Part shown: piece by piece, positions 40,701 through 53,477 of the stretch
Position numbering within the stretch: the stretch's first letter is position 1
Layout of the letters: every line of letters begins with the position of its first letter
Origin: Nereocystis luetkeana
Taxonomy: Eukaryota > Sar > Phaeophyceae > Laminariales > Laminariaceae
Assembly: GCA_031213475.1 (NCBI GenBank)
Contig: JARUPZ010000002.1
Coordinates: 15,624,738-15,688,737 of the forward strand
Length of the DNA: 64,000 nucleotides
Direction of reading: 5' to 3'
Made by a program: the position numbers and the translations under genes
Notes under the pieces: model-generated
What the model saw: only the letters and a program-made list of their open reading frames with translations
Databases searched by the model: none
What the model was told of the DNA's origin: nothing

Positions 40701-43058
40701 TAGCGGGGGCTTTAACCTATTATTCATCAACAGAGAAAAAACACAATCACGTGTTGTGTTGGTTGCTTTAGAAACAGAAGAAGAGCAGCTGTTTTCCACC
40801 ATCCCGTCACGAACGATACTTAACTATCGGTACTACTGTACGATGTTCGGATGATCTTCGCCCTGCACCCCTGTTTTACCACCAAATATGCCTCCCAAGA
40901 AGTACAAAGACGTTATCCCATTACCTAAAAATTGGGGTAATTACCGGTTTTTCAAGGTGTTCCAAGTCAAATATATACCCTTTGGGACTTGGAATCCCAC
41001 GTGTATGTTCACAATATTTTTCGTTAGATGCCTATTTATGATAGCCGTACAATCTTAGTACCAAGAAAAGCCATGGCCCTCTACAAAAGTGCGATCACAG
41101 CAACCACTCCCATTACTGCTAGAGATATGGCACGTATTTGTGTGTGTATGGTGTGTGCCTCGCCGCCGCTACTTGTTCAAGACTCGACATCTGAACAGCA
41201 TCATCGTCACGGACGCCCGCAGCGTGTTTGCGAGTCTTGGTTATAGCTTAAGAGATGATGATGACGATAATGACTGTGATGATGATGATGATGGTGATGA
41301 CGCTCTCACATTGGCCTATTTCCCTGAAATTTGGCACTTGGTCAGTGCACAAAACACAGGCTAAAAAGCGCCCCTAAAGACATGGAAGAAGAAACAAGCA
41401 CGAAATAGTACCTTACGCCACAGTACCATTGTGCAAGGGAACCGAAGACAAAAACGTCCCGATGAAAGAAACAGCAAAGCATAAAATTGTGTGTGCACCT
41501 CAGTATGATACCGGTACGCAAGGAACGCTACGCGTATCAAACAGACCGTCTGGATCCTAACCAGCCGATACGCGTTGTCGCAGCAGGATCTGCACTGCAC
41601 ATTTCCAACCCAGGGAAAAACGTGCTACGTAGATCACACAGATGACACGGCTCCCACCCGGAAGCACGAGCCAGATCTTACAGGTTAGAAATGACTCTAT
41701 CAGCCCCTGGAAGGATCTAGATCTTCACGTACGGACCGGTGATCTATCTGTTCCACGTGTAGAGCATGGTATCATTAAAGGAGTATGTGACGGAAAAACG
41801 ACCGTACGTGCACCCACCCCACACGAAGGCCGTACATCGCTCGAGCTGTGTGTCATCTCGCGAACGCAGTCATGGGCGCGAGTCTAGTGGCGGGACTGGC
41901 GGGAGTAGGGGTGGAGGCGGTCTGCCTGACGATATTCTTCCTGGTTTGGATCGCACGCATTGCCGGCTCTGTCCTCTCTCGCTGGCTGGAGATGGAGCCG
42001 GACACCGTCGTCTACTTTGCGCCTTGGGTGAGCGAGAGTCACAGACAACGCTAACCTACCACTTTTGGCAGATACCAGGTACCTGGTAGGTAAGAAGGAT
42101 TTTTTGGGGGTTATAAATATGAGTACGATACGGCCCCACTGGCAATCTGCCATACTTTATCGTACGGCCAATCGGATGAACGTTCCGGCTCGATACGATT
42201 GATGAAGTCTTAGCCCCACTCCCTTTGGTATGATGATCCTTCTCTCACTCACGGGAGCGTTATCTTGGAAAGTTTTTTTTATACAACTACACCAGGGCCA
42301 AGGGCAACTGTATCCTTACCTGGTATTTATGTATATACATATATATATTCACATGTGTATACTTATATATAAATACCTGGTACGCACGTATGTACGCACT
42401 TGCCGAAATATACTTCTCACGTGAATACTTTTGCAACATCCCTCCCTCTGCATGCTACATACGACTACAGGTGTTTCCCGTGTCGACGTACGATGCGCGA
42501 ACGGGAAACCTGGTCGACGAGACTCACGTCGTACGGAAAGCGTTCTGCGGGCTGCTGATCGGCGTGGCGTGGGGCGTAGCCTTGGCGATATTCATCGAGC
42601 CGCTGGGCCTAGGCGTGGTACGCAGTTAGCGCTGACTATACCCTACCCTGCACAAAAAATGATGATGTCTTCTCTCGCCAAAGCTGGAAATCTCTTGTTT
42701 TCTAGCATACTGCAGCTCGTGCTTCCACTCTGACCAAGATCCCCTTTCACAGACATGCCTATTTAATCATCTTCACAAAAAACGAAAAGAAAAAACAAAC
42801 ACGATCTGTCCACTGTCCGGTATCGCGTTTGGAGGCCGTGACTTCGCCTACGGGCAGAATCCCACCCTTCTCCTCGCTGACGCACCCTCATTAAGCGCAG
42901 AGCGTCCGTCCTCCGCAGGTACCACAAGCTCTGGGAGTAAAACCTTTGTCGAGCCCATATAGATGGGTACTACGGTAGTAGTAGTAGTAGTAGTATTAGT
43001 AGTAAAAGTAGTAGAAGTAGTAGTCGTAGTAGTCGTAGTAGTCGTAGTAGTCGTAGTC

Positions 43059-43097
<39 letters not shown>

Positions 43098-46000
43098 ATG
43101 AAAACGAGTTGACATCGTTGCTTACCCTTAACATCGTTGCTTACCCTAGCTTGTAACCGCCCCCCCCCGCCTCCCTCCCTCCTCCTTGCCCGAACCCCCC
43201 CCCCCCCCCTTGGCACATGAAGCACCCTGCTTTCCTCTTTCCTTCATGAACTACTCCTAGCTTTCACCCTCTTCTTCACGACGTACGGTGATCGCAATAT
43301 GGTATGCGCTTTGGGTGCCTACTCGTTGCCTATCTTGAGCTGACATGTGCCCGTGTTGTTCTGAACATTCGGCATCCTTTTTCGAACGCGCTAGCCCCTC
43401 CCCTCCCCCTCCCCTCCCCCTACCCCCCCTTCCTCACCCCTCCCCACTGCCCCTCCCGCCGCTTCCCCCCCGCTCCGCCTTACCCCCGGTTCGCGAGACA
43501 AGGTTATCGCATGTATATTCGTGATGGCTTTCGCTACGTCCGCAGCGTGGTGTGTGAGCTACTCGCCCACTCGCATGGGAGTCGCCGCGCAGTTTCTGGA
43601 CTCGTCCTTGGTATTTGAAGCTGGTGACGTGGCGAGATCTTTCTTCGTGTCCCGGCTTGCCGAGTTTCAGGTGAATAAGGTGGCGGGTTACTAGCCATTG
43701 TGGTGATTCACAGACGGAGCAAAGGGGGGGAGGGATCGGTAAGCAATTGTTTGTTCGTTCCATTTGCTACAAAAAGCAGTGCTGGGGGGCAAGAGGCGGC
43801 CCGCTGTGGTGTTCTTCCTCGGGGTGTTGCTATTTTGGCGTGCTATTCCCCCCCCCCCCCCCGCAACTTATGGTCATACGACTACGGCCATGCATGATAC
43901 CGAGTACACCCCCCCCCCTCCCCCCCCCGCGACAACCATACGGAACGGACCGGATGATGGGAGCTTGCAGAGAGGGGATCACAATTGTTGGATGTAGATC
44001 GCTTTTGGTTCGTCTCACACAACCTTCTCTTTCAGGTAGAGTGCGAAGAGATTTCTGGGCAGGCAGCGCGAGACAACGGACGAGGAGGCAAAGCAACCGT
44101 GGAGTCGTTCGCGGCGAGAATGTTTGAGGCGCGAGAATCCGCCGCGGACCTCGCTCTTGGACTGGAGGAAAAGGTATTATCACCCCCCCCCCCCCTCTCC
44201 TTTTAGTAAAACACATCTCACCCTTCGTTCGACTCGCCGAACACCTCACGTTTCGCTTCGCGCTTGGTGCAAGAAGTGTCTGTCTGGTCGGTTGACAACC
44301 CGACGTGCTCCGTCCCGGCATTGTAGGGATGCGGAGCTCTATGGCCACACGACTACACCCATGCATGATAATGAGTACACCCCCCCTCAAGCGGGGTACC
44401 CCGAGCCAAGGGAACCCTGTGATCAAAGTCAACCCAAGCGCTCTTCACTCGCATGTCTCTTCTACGTCGAAACAAACGTTTTTTATCTATATGCCAGGCG
44501 TGCATTGTTATTATCTGCAGTGGATCATACATGTTGGTGGCGATTTTTATACGGGGGAATCTAGTCTTCAAAACCGATTATCGCGGAAATATAAAGACCG
44601 TTTGACAGTAACATGGAGACCAATCGGCCCTTACATTTGTGCCCAGAGTGGTTGGGAGACATGTGGTGCTTCGTTCCATGGTGGGTTCTGATTTCGATGG
44701 CTCCCTCGTGCGTAATAGCATAGGTGGGTCAATCCGATTTTTGTTCGCTCTCGAGTCCCGATTTTTCTTTATCTTGGCTGATTGTATCTCGGGGCTGGGG
44801 CGGGGGGGGGGGGCGGCGGGGTACCCACCGAAGTACCAAACTATAGATCAAGCGACGAGACTCGCAGGGTTCAGCGGGAAAACCCGTGGTATATCGTAAA
44901 TGGGAAATGAGCTGTTCGTGCGAGAACGTCATCAACATTGTCATCATCGTCATCTTCATCATCATCGTCACCGTCATCTTCACCAATATGCTCGTCATCG
45001 TCACCGTCAGATGGACGAGTGGCTTATGTTGCAGACGCGTTGGCTTATTCGACGCATGTAACCGACGCGTACTACGAGACACCTGAATTATTTTTGCGTC
45101 AGCAAGGTAATGGTACGAGTCCGACAATGTCGCTGATGAACCTAGTTGCAAAAATTGTGCCGGAAAGAACAGACACGTTTAACCGACGTGTGAAACGGAT
45201 GCGTGCACGTATATATTCAACTCGTACGCGTAACGAACGGCAATATACATATATTTCTATAACATAAACACAAACACTAAACATCTGACTTAGCTGTGAG
45301 ATCGAGGATTTCGTCGTCGAAACTCGTCTTTGCTACTTGCACACACATACCACTCGGACGGGAGTATTGGTCTCATTTTATATGAACATTAGACTACAAA
45401 CGAGTTTTATATTTAGAGCCAAGGTGCTGCCGGACGAGATGACAAAAAAAACTCCTCTTCTACCCGAAGCGCTGAAAAACTCCCAGGATGGTCAGTAAGA
45501 CCTCCCGGGACGATCGGATGTTAAAAAATAGGAAGCCTGTGCCCGATATATACCCAGTGAATGCCACTGCTCTACTATTGCTGTGCGCGATCGGAAATTG
45601 AGGGGGGGGGGGAGTGATCACACCGCCTAGACGTTTTCACTTTTTTGTCATCTTTGGCTCCGGAAAAATACTAAGAGCTGTTATTTTTGGCTGACTCTAA
45701 GTTGCCAACTAAGTTATTAGTTGGATGGTTATTCCAGTTAGGTTTTCGCGTGTGCTGCGTATTTGTATTTGACTGGCCGTTACGTTGAGCTCCACGTGTG
45801 TCTTTGGGCTATAAAATACGAAGTCGCCTAGGTAGTTGGCTAACTTTGACAAATACTAAGATAGGTACACGCAGTGCAAGGCGCAGCTGATAAAAAAACA
45901 GCAAGGGAAGCTGTTCCTCCAGGCTAGATTTCATAAATTGATAGTGGGGTGCGGTCTACACCATCTTCATTATAACGAATCCCGAAAAACGTGTTTTTTT

Positions 46001-49000
46001 CTGTAAATCTCAGCCTGACTTTTTGTGTAGCTCGTTTTCTTAGTAGGTGGGATATACTACCGTTGTTGGCTTACTGCGATAACAACGAAATCGGTTAGTT
46101 GGCTTACTACGATAAACACTAAACCAGCTACCTGGTATTAAATAGTGAACCTAAGTCGATACCCTGGTACATACTATGTCAGGTAATTGGCTTACTTCGA
46201 TATAGACTAAGCCGGCTAGTTGGCTTACTTCGATAAATACTATTTTAGCTGGTTGGCTTACTTCGATAAAAACTCAACCAGCTGTGAACAGTTGGCTTCC
46301 TTCAATAGACACTAAGTCAGGTACTTGGCTTACTAGGATGAATACTAAGTCGATTGGTTGACTCACTTCGATAAGACCAAGTCAGGTATTTGGTATACTT
46401 CGATAAAGACTAAACGAGCTAGTTCGCTCATTTCGATAACGATTGAGTCAGGCAGTTGAAGTACTTCGATAAATACTAAGTCGGACAGTTGGCTTACTTC
46501 GAGCAAATGCTAAGTCGGTTGGCTGGCTTCGATAAACACTAAGTCCAGAAGTTGACTTACTTCAAATAAAGACTGAGTCAGTTATTAGTCTTACTTCGAA
46601 GAAAATTGAGTCAGTTGGTAGGCTTACTTCGACAAAGACTGGGTAGGTTCGTTGGTTTACTTCGTGACCCAACCGACTATTAGTTTAGTTGGTTCATTTC
46701 GCCATCCACTCAACAAATAATTTAGTCGGTGTATTTCGCCACCTAACTAACCAAGCATTTAGTCGGTTTAATTCACCACCCAATTAAATCGGTTTAGTTG
46801 ATTTACTTCGCCACCAACTAGTCATTTAATCGTTTAGTTCGCCACCCAGACTAATGCTCTATTCGGCTTACTTCACCACCCAATAAGTCGGTGTAGTCGG
46901 TTTGCTTCGCCACTCAACTAACAACTACCAGTAGCCGTCGAGTCAAGCCAAGGCATGCCTTACTACTCAAAGCCCTACCAACAACACTACGTGTGTCCCC
47001 GGTAATTGGTAATCGGTGTCACGCGTAACCCCAACCCCACAGAAGGAGAAGCTGCGAGTGGTGCTCGACGAGAACAGCCAGTCCTACGAGCCAAGATCGG
47101 ACGCGCTTTACTCCCTCGGAGACGCTTTCACGGAGGCGTTCGTTTGCGGGAGAGGGCCGTTGGGTCCCGTCGGAGTTTTCGGCCTCTGGTTTGGAATAAT
47201 GGTGAGTTTTTCGAGATGTAAATGTTTAGTTGCACCTTCGCACCTACAGATATACCTATACGGGGGAGCATTGAAATGAGAACTAACTATGGTTGTGTAA
47301 ACAAGGGGATACGTGTGTGTTTGGGTCTATTGTGGGTTCTGATTCTTACGACATATGCCCACCCGGAAAATCAAGCCACGCGGTGAATCGATCCATCATA
47401 CCCGTAGTGGTAGGTCACCCAATCGTCGTGACATAGATAGAGTGAGAACGGCGGGGACGTTTGGAGGAAACCTTTCTGTCCCGCCCTCCACCCCCCCCCC
47501 CCGTCTTGCAGTCAGGATATTTCTGAGACTGTCAAGGCAAAGCGCAGGAGTTGAGGCCTGAGAAAATTGAGAGATGAACATCATGGCGAAGGGGAGGGGT
47601 TGCTCCGCACATAAAATAATAAGAGCCTATCATCTCGTAACCAAATGCAATAAAATATGTGTGACCCCCCCGCCTCCCCCCTTTGTATCTGCTCAATCAT
47701 AATAATACCCCGCTATCAGAACGTTGATATTACTGCAGGGCATCTACCAATATAGCAGGTAATACGGTAGCCTGCCATCTCTAACTCTTCGGGAATGCTG
47801 TGTAAGACCGGACTGGCGCAGCCAGCTCTCGCCGTGCCCCGCTTGATAAATACGATGTCGACGTTTTTTGGTCTCGACGATCGACCGATCCCGCCCACAT
47901 AACATCGCCACTCCCATTCCTCGTCCATCCTCCGTCCCCCTCCCCGCCCCCGACCGCTCTCGTCGTCATCCTCGCCGATCGCAGCGACTGGTGGCGTTGG
48001 TGGGGAGAATTAGGTGCTGCCGATGCCTGGGCGAGGGACACAACCCGCTCCTAGCGCGGTACTTCCCTAACGGGCAGAGGAGGGATGCCAACCAACTTTC
48101 ACCGCCCTTAAACCATCCGGACATTCTCCTCGAGGTACCGCTGCGTGTAACAGGCAGGAGGGAAATATTTTTCGTGCGTGCAATGCGTGCATGGACGCGG
48201 AACGGCAGGTTCTTGCCTGCCTGCTTGTCTCGGTGCATTTACCCTTCCTATTCCCAAAAGAAAACTTTTAAGGGGGACCAAAGTAAAAATAGGACCAAAT
48301 GTTGTTAGTAAAAATAGGGAAATAGATAGGTTTTTGTGTTTACCGTAGGTCCTATTTAATATGGTCTCCCGTACTATTAATAATTGGACTGTTCCAGTCG
48401 ACGTACCCCGTTATAACCCTACGCACGTACACACTGTTATCCTTCAATGCATTCATTGAGTTCCACCTACAAGGCACATTACGCACTTTAGAACATGTAA
48501 GAGGTAGTACTAGGTTATTCCGAGCAATGTTAGTGTGTTATTCACAGTGTCAATCGAAAACAAAAGGCGAAGAGAAAAGGGGTAACGAAGACGCGTTAAA
48601 AAAACTTCCAATACAGATGATATATTTATGTGCCAAACGTATTCGACACGCACAAAATGTGTACGAAACCCACTTGACAAGCAAAAGCATGTACCAAACC
48701 TATTTGACACACTAACAAAGCCTCCTACAGCAGATTAAAGCGTGTCTTGTACCTCATCCGTCAAAACAGCGAGTGCGCATGATTGCGCTTGCCATCCGAC
48801 GATGGTCAGCACGAGCTACAACGTTGATAACTCATAAACGTTCCCCAGAAGAAGAAGAACAAGCAGAACAAGAAGAAAAACAGGAACACGAAAGCAAAGG
48901 GAAAAAATACAAAAATAAGTTACTGGTGCGAAAGGCAATTATGGGCCGTTCTCCTCCTCCTCCTGTCGTTCGTTACTGTCCACAAGTTACGAACATACCT

Positions 49001-52000
49001 GCATCGCGACGATCAATTCCGTACTACTTACCAGGTAGGATATAGTTTTTATAGAACGCATCCCGAAAACAGACTTCGAGGCGTGAACCGTTTCTCGCTA
49101 TCAATAATCCCGTTTACATACCGCAGGGGCCCACCGAAAAGAAACACCTAATAATGTGAGCAAGACCTGAAACCTCTGCGCGACAGCATCCTTGCACAGC
49201 CTTGAGCATAGCCTACTGCATACCTCTTCGTACGATTTTGTGTAGCGCTCGCCCCTGAGCACGACTTTTTCAATCCAAGTTTCTTCGCGTTCTCCAAAAC
49301 GTGCGGTTTATTGTGCTGTTATTGAATTACTTCGCGTTCGTGGGTCTATGCTGTATAATACGCATCACGAAAACAGACTTCGGGACACGAACCGTTTCTC
49401 GCTATTATTAGTCGTCGCGTTTACATGTTACACGCACGTTAAAAAAAAACTCTGGACACAGTTGTACGTACGTACGTGAATCTTTTTTTTTTTTCGCGAA
49501 AACAGCGTTTCCTGCCCATCCTTCCACGTTTGTTTGTTAATGGGTCGCAAAATAACGCGGTTGGCTGCTGTGTTTCCCGTCAAACTCTTAATTCAGATTC
49601 TGGACAACGAGTCGGTGTTCAGGGAAGCCTTTCGGGACGAACTGATGTGCATCATGCACTTCCAGATTATGGTGTTGCTCTCGGCGGAGGCCCGGCTACA
49701 ACGCGAGGTGAGCCCAACGAGAGTTGTAGCTTGCTTGCTGTTGTTATAGAATATATATAGAATATACCCTTTCGATTCGTTTCTGGAAAACGTAACGTTG
49801 TCGCAGGACGTACCCAGGGCCGCTGTAGCTTGCTTGCGGTAGTCTGTGTGTGTCGATCCAGGTCGCCTGCGTATCCACCGAAGTTGTTCTTCTTGCCTCT
49901 TGGAGGCTTGAGAGGGGAAAAAACGTGCCGAAACGAAAAAGCGGCGATGACGGCATCGGTCTCTCGCTGGCTAGGTATAGGACATACCTGGTACCTGGTA
50001 CATGCTATCCGGCACGCACACCGCAAAAGAGCGCTGTTTATTGTCGTACTGCTGTGACGAAAACGCACACCTGGCATGCCTTTGGTCGCTGTTATACGCA
50101 GCCATTAAGCCTAAAAGGACGCCAGGTATATCTCACAACTTCCTTCTTTCCTTCTTGGGGACCCTTATTCTGCTCGTTCCCCCTCAGTCATAGCTTTTCT
50201 TTGCGCTTCATTTCCTTGCCCCCTGTACCTGTTTTTTTTCTCTCACGCGAGCGCGCGCGCCGCCGCCGTCCTTGCTGCTGGGTTCGTGTACGTGAGTCGC
50301 GCGGCACTTGTGCGCGTGCGATGTGACAAACACCCAAATACATGCCGGTATCGAATTTTTGCCCCGCAGGGCATATTGTTTCGAAAGTTCTTGAAGGAGA
50401 ACCACTTCAAGCTCTTGTCCAATGGGATTGTGCCGCCGGAGACCATTTTCAGCAGCAACAGGTGGGGAAAAATAACAGTGCCCCCCCCCCCCCCCCGTCT
50501 GCCCCTCCCCAAAGTGTCCGAGAGAACGTCTTGTTTAGCCGAATGCCGCTCGCAAGCAGTTTTCATTTGTATGTATTACACGTACTTCGTACACCACTAG
50601 CTGAGAATACTGTTCCTGGTTCGAGTCCGCCCCCAACGACACCCCCTATGTATGTATGCACGTAGAAGCTGACTGTCCGAGCGCGGGGGGCGGCGGCCAT
50701 GACAGGCAAAAAAGTGGCAACAAACAGTGGCCGGGTAGAAATGAGCATTCTGACGCGCGCTGCTTGTGAAAAGGAGCATAAATAAGTTTACAATGGCACC
50801 CTGATTTTTCCGAGGCTAATCACGTGAGAAGCTCTAGACAGTGTAGATGTATATATGTATATATTATATATATACATATATATACTACCTATTAATAGTA
50901 CAGTATATTATATAGACAATACATTAGAGTACATGTTGAGATAGACGAGGGAGCAAAGACAACAAATAGAGTATCGTAGATAAAGCATAGAGGGAAGTAG
51001 ACATAGAAGGTAGATAGACCTTGTGCATAGGTTTCCTTTGATTCCGGGGATTTCTTCTTTCAGGAATGTTCTGAGTGATCAACGTTGAAGCTCATGCTGC
51101 ACATTGTCGAATGACGAGCATAATAATAATATGTGAACTGCAGTATATTATACCCGGTCTACCTCACTTAACAGCCGCGTCCTTTGATTCGAAAAAAACG
51201 TGAGCAAAGCCCAATACCTGGTACACTATTATCCCATGTCGGCTACAGTAGTAGGCGTCTCACGAAAAATATCGCAAAAATCATGGACGTGGCGTAGGAT
51301 TTACCACCCTGGGTGAAAATCTAAGGGCCGATTGGCATTCCTGTTGGTGTTTAAACGGTCCTTATATTTAGTCGTAAGAGTACAAGGGTAGTACATATTT
51401 GGGGGCGTATGCGCTGCTTAGGATTCTTAGTAGAAATATGTCACACCTTTCAAATGAGGCGGACATGATGGATTTAGGGGAGCCGCAATATGAATAGTAG
51501 TGTGCTGGGTTCCCCTCTCTCTAGCACTGTTTCCTGCTCCTGCTTCGTGTAACCTTTTTCTCCTGGGTTCTGTAAGTAGTAGCTACGCTCTTGACGGAGG
51601 GAGAAAAAACGACACCAATGGAAATTTCGACGCCATGTGTAAAGGAGTCACATCCTGAGAGTACCGGTGTGTCGGTGCTGAGATATTCATCCATCATATC
51701 ATTTGTTATTTCCATTGGTATCGTTTCGGCTTCATCAAGAATACAGCTACTAGCTACGGAAACCAGGAGATAAGGGTACACGACACGGGAGCAGAAAGCA
51801 GTGCTGGAGAGAGGCGAACCCAGCACACCATTTTATCGCGGTTCCCCTAACCTACCATGCGCCCCTTGTTTGAGGGGTGTGACATCACTTCTACGAAGAA
51901 TCCTAGGCAGATCACCCCCATATTTATACACTAGAAGAGCATGCAATAAGAAGAAGCAAGGAGTAAGGGAAGCAAGTAAAGTAGATGTTTACAGGATATC

Positions 52001-53440
52001 AAGCCGGAGTACGAGGTGCCAAAGGGAGTCACGTAGACTCGTGCGATAACAACAACAGGACTATCTTAGTTTTTCGTTTGCCTCCCTGTTTTTTTTAAAA
52101 TTGTTTTCCAAGCAAGAGGATATTTTTCAGTCAAGTGCTTCATGAGTGGATCAACCTCGAAGCTCATGCTGTACATTCATTTGTTTGTTGATGATGGCAA
52201 AACACAAAAAAAATGTCAGTAGAACAATACAACATCCGATCAACATGCATTGGATATAGCCCCTGAGTTGAGGAGAGGGTTTTCTCACTGTCAAAAGTTC
52301 GGTTCCTGCCGTAGTTTGTGCCTGGCGTGCCATACGGCTGAATTTCAAGAAGGTCCATCAACACATGACCGACCCTGTTCCTTCGTCAACTCGGCCAGAC
52401 GCGCAACCGCCGATATTGTATGACGGAATCAGTATATGCCGTGAACAAGTCCGTTTGACGATGTCGTTATTTTTCGAGTACACGCGTCTTCATTGTCTGT
52501 TTCTTCCCGTCATCATTTTTTTTTCTGCGTTTGGCACACGCTGCGCGTTGCCGGATGGCAAACGTAACAGCAATGATAGACGACCGACGGACCAAGCGAC
52601 CGTTAGACCGCACGCTGCGATCAAGAAAAAAAATCGCGACATCAAACAAGCAATGGAAAACGCGTACACATGGTCGTATGTAAGTATACTCTCGAACCAT
52701 ATCATGTATAGCGAGTGCTTGCTCCAATCCCCTTTCGGGTAACAGTGATTGTGCGCCTCTATACGAACTCTGAAAAAATGATGCGTGTCGAGGCTCATAA
52801 CCTGGAAAAATGAGCGATGCGTGTCGAGGCTCATTCCACTTCGCACGAGCATACTGAGGTATCTTGCTTCTAGACGCGGAAAGCGGCGAGACTCGGGGTT
52901 ATTTTACAGTGTTATATCTGTTTGGTTCGCCAGTTTCGCTTCGGTGAACATCTCAATGGTGGCGGTGTGGCTGTCGGGGCTGACCGGAGAGGAACGGGAG
53001 CGGTTTCAGATGCTGCGAAGAAAATTCTCCGATATTCAGGTACGCTTTTGAGATGGCGATGTAATAAATTGGTTATGGGTGGAGGAAATACCTGGTAACT
53101 ATTTTCAATTCATATGGATTCTAGAGACCCTTCATATGTGGATGGTATATTTGAAATAAGCGAGGCACATCGCCATCTAGATGGCAACTGGAATAACAGC
53201 AGTAGTAGTAGTAATTGTATTATACGGGTATTATTTATTAGTTTCCACGTCTGAGGCACACGGTATTAATGCACATATCATGATGTACATGCCCTCGTGT
53301 TCTCTCGTAGTGTAGCGGTTATCACACCAGCCTTTGAAGCTGGTACCCCGAGTTCGAATCTCGGCGAGAGAATTCTTTTAGCGCGTTTGACTTCCGTGGG
53401 TCTGCGGCATGTTGAGACTGCGCGGTCTTCCTCGTACTGC

Positions 53441-53477
<37 letters not shown>

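Larger units (their letters stand above)
39788..41869. other. Intron containing an M1 MITE and probably one tiny exon
   Basis: M1 MITE at 39946-40050 and a GAT-rich tract at 41252-41298. A phase-2 to phase-1 exon is needed here; 41199-41239 is the candidate. Confidence 0.5.
44174..47042. other. Longest intron; tandem minisatellite
   Basis: R1 fragment (44206-44384), G-run (44803-44813), CAT/CGT-rich tract (44930-45010), an open frame 45010-45267 whose phase does not fit, a G-run (45601-45614) and a degenerate minisatellite (46040-46930). Confidence 0.55.
47202..49596. other. Intron with small inverted-repeat elements
   Basis: AATCAGAACC family copy (47272-47400), M1 MITE (48268-48373), copy of the 7140 repeat family (48775-48910). 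Confidence 0.55.

Noticed and set aside
44938-45267. Open frame containing YVADALAYSTHVTDAYYETP as a calpain exon
   Set aside because: Its possible acceptors leave the wrong phase between the phase-0 exons at 44036 and 47043, and it has no DEK1 counterpart. It could be part of something else.
50603-50640. tRNA-like sequence with GGTTCGAGTCC
   Set aside because: B box only; A box is too close and stems do not form.
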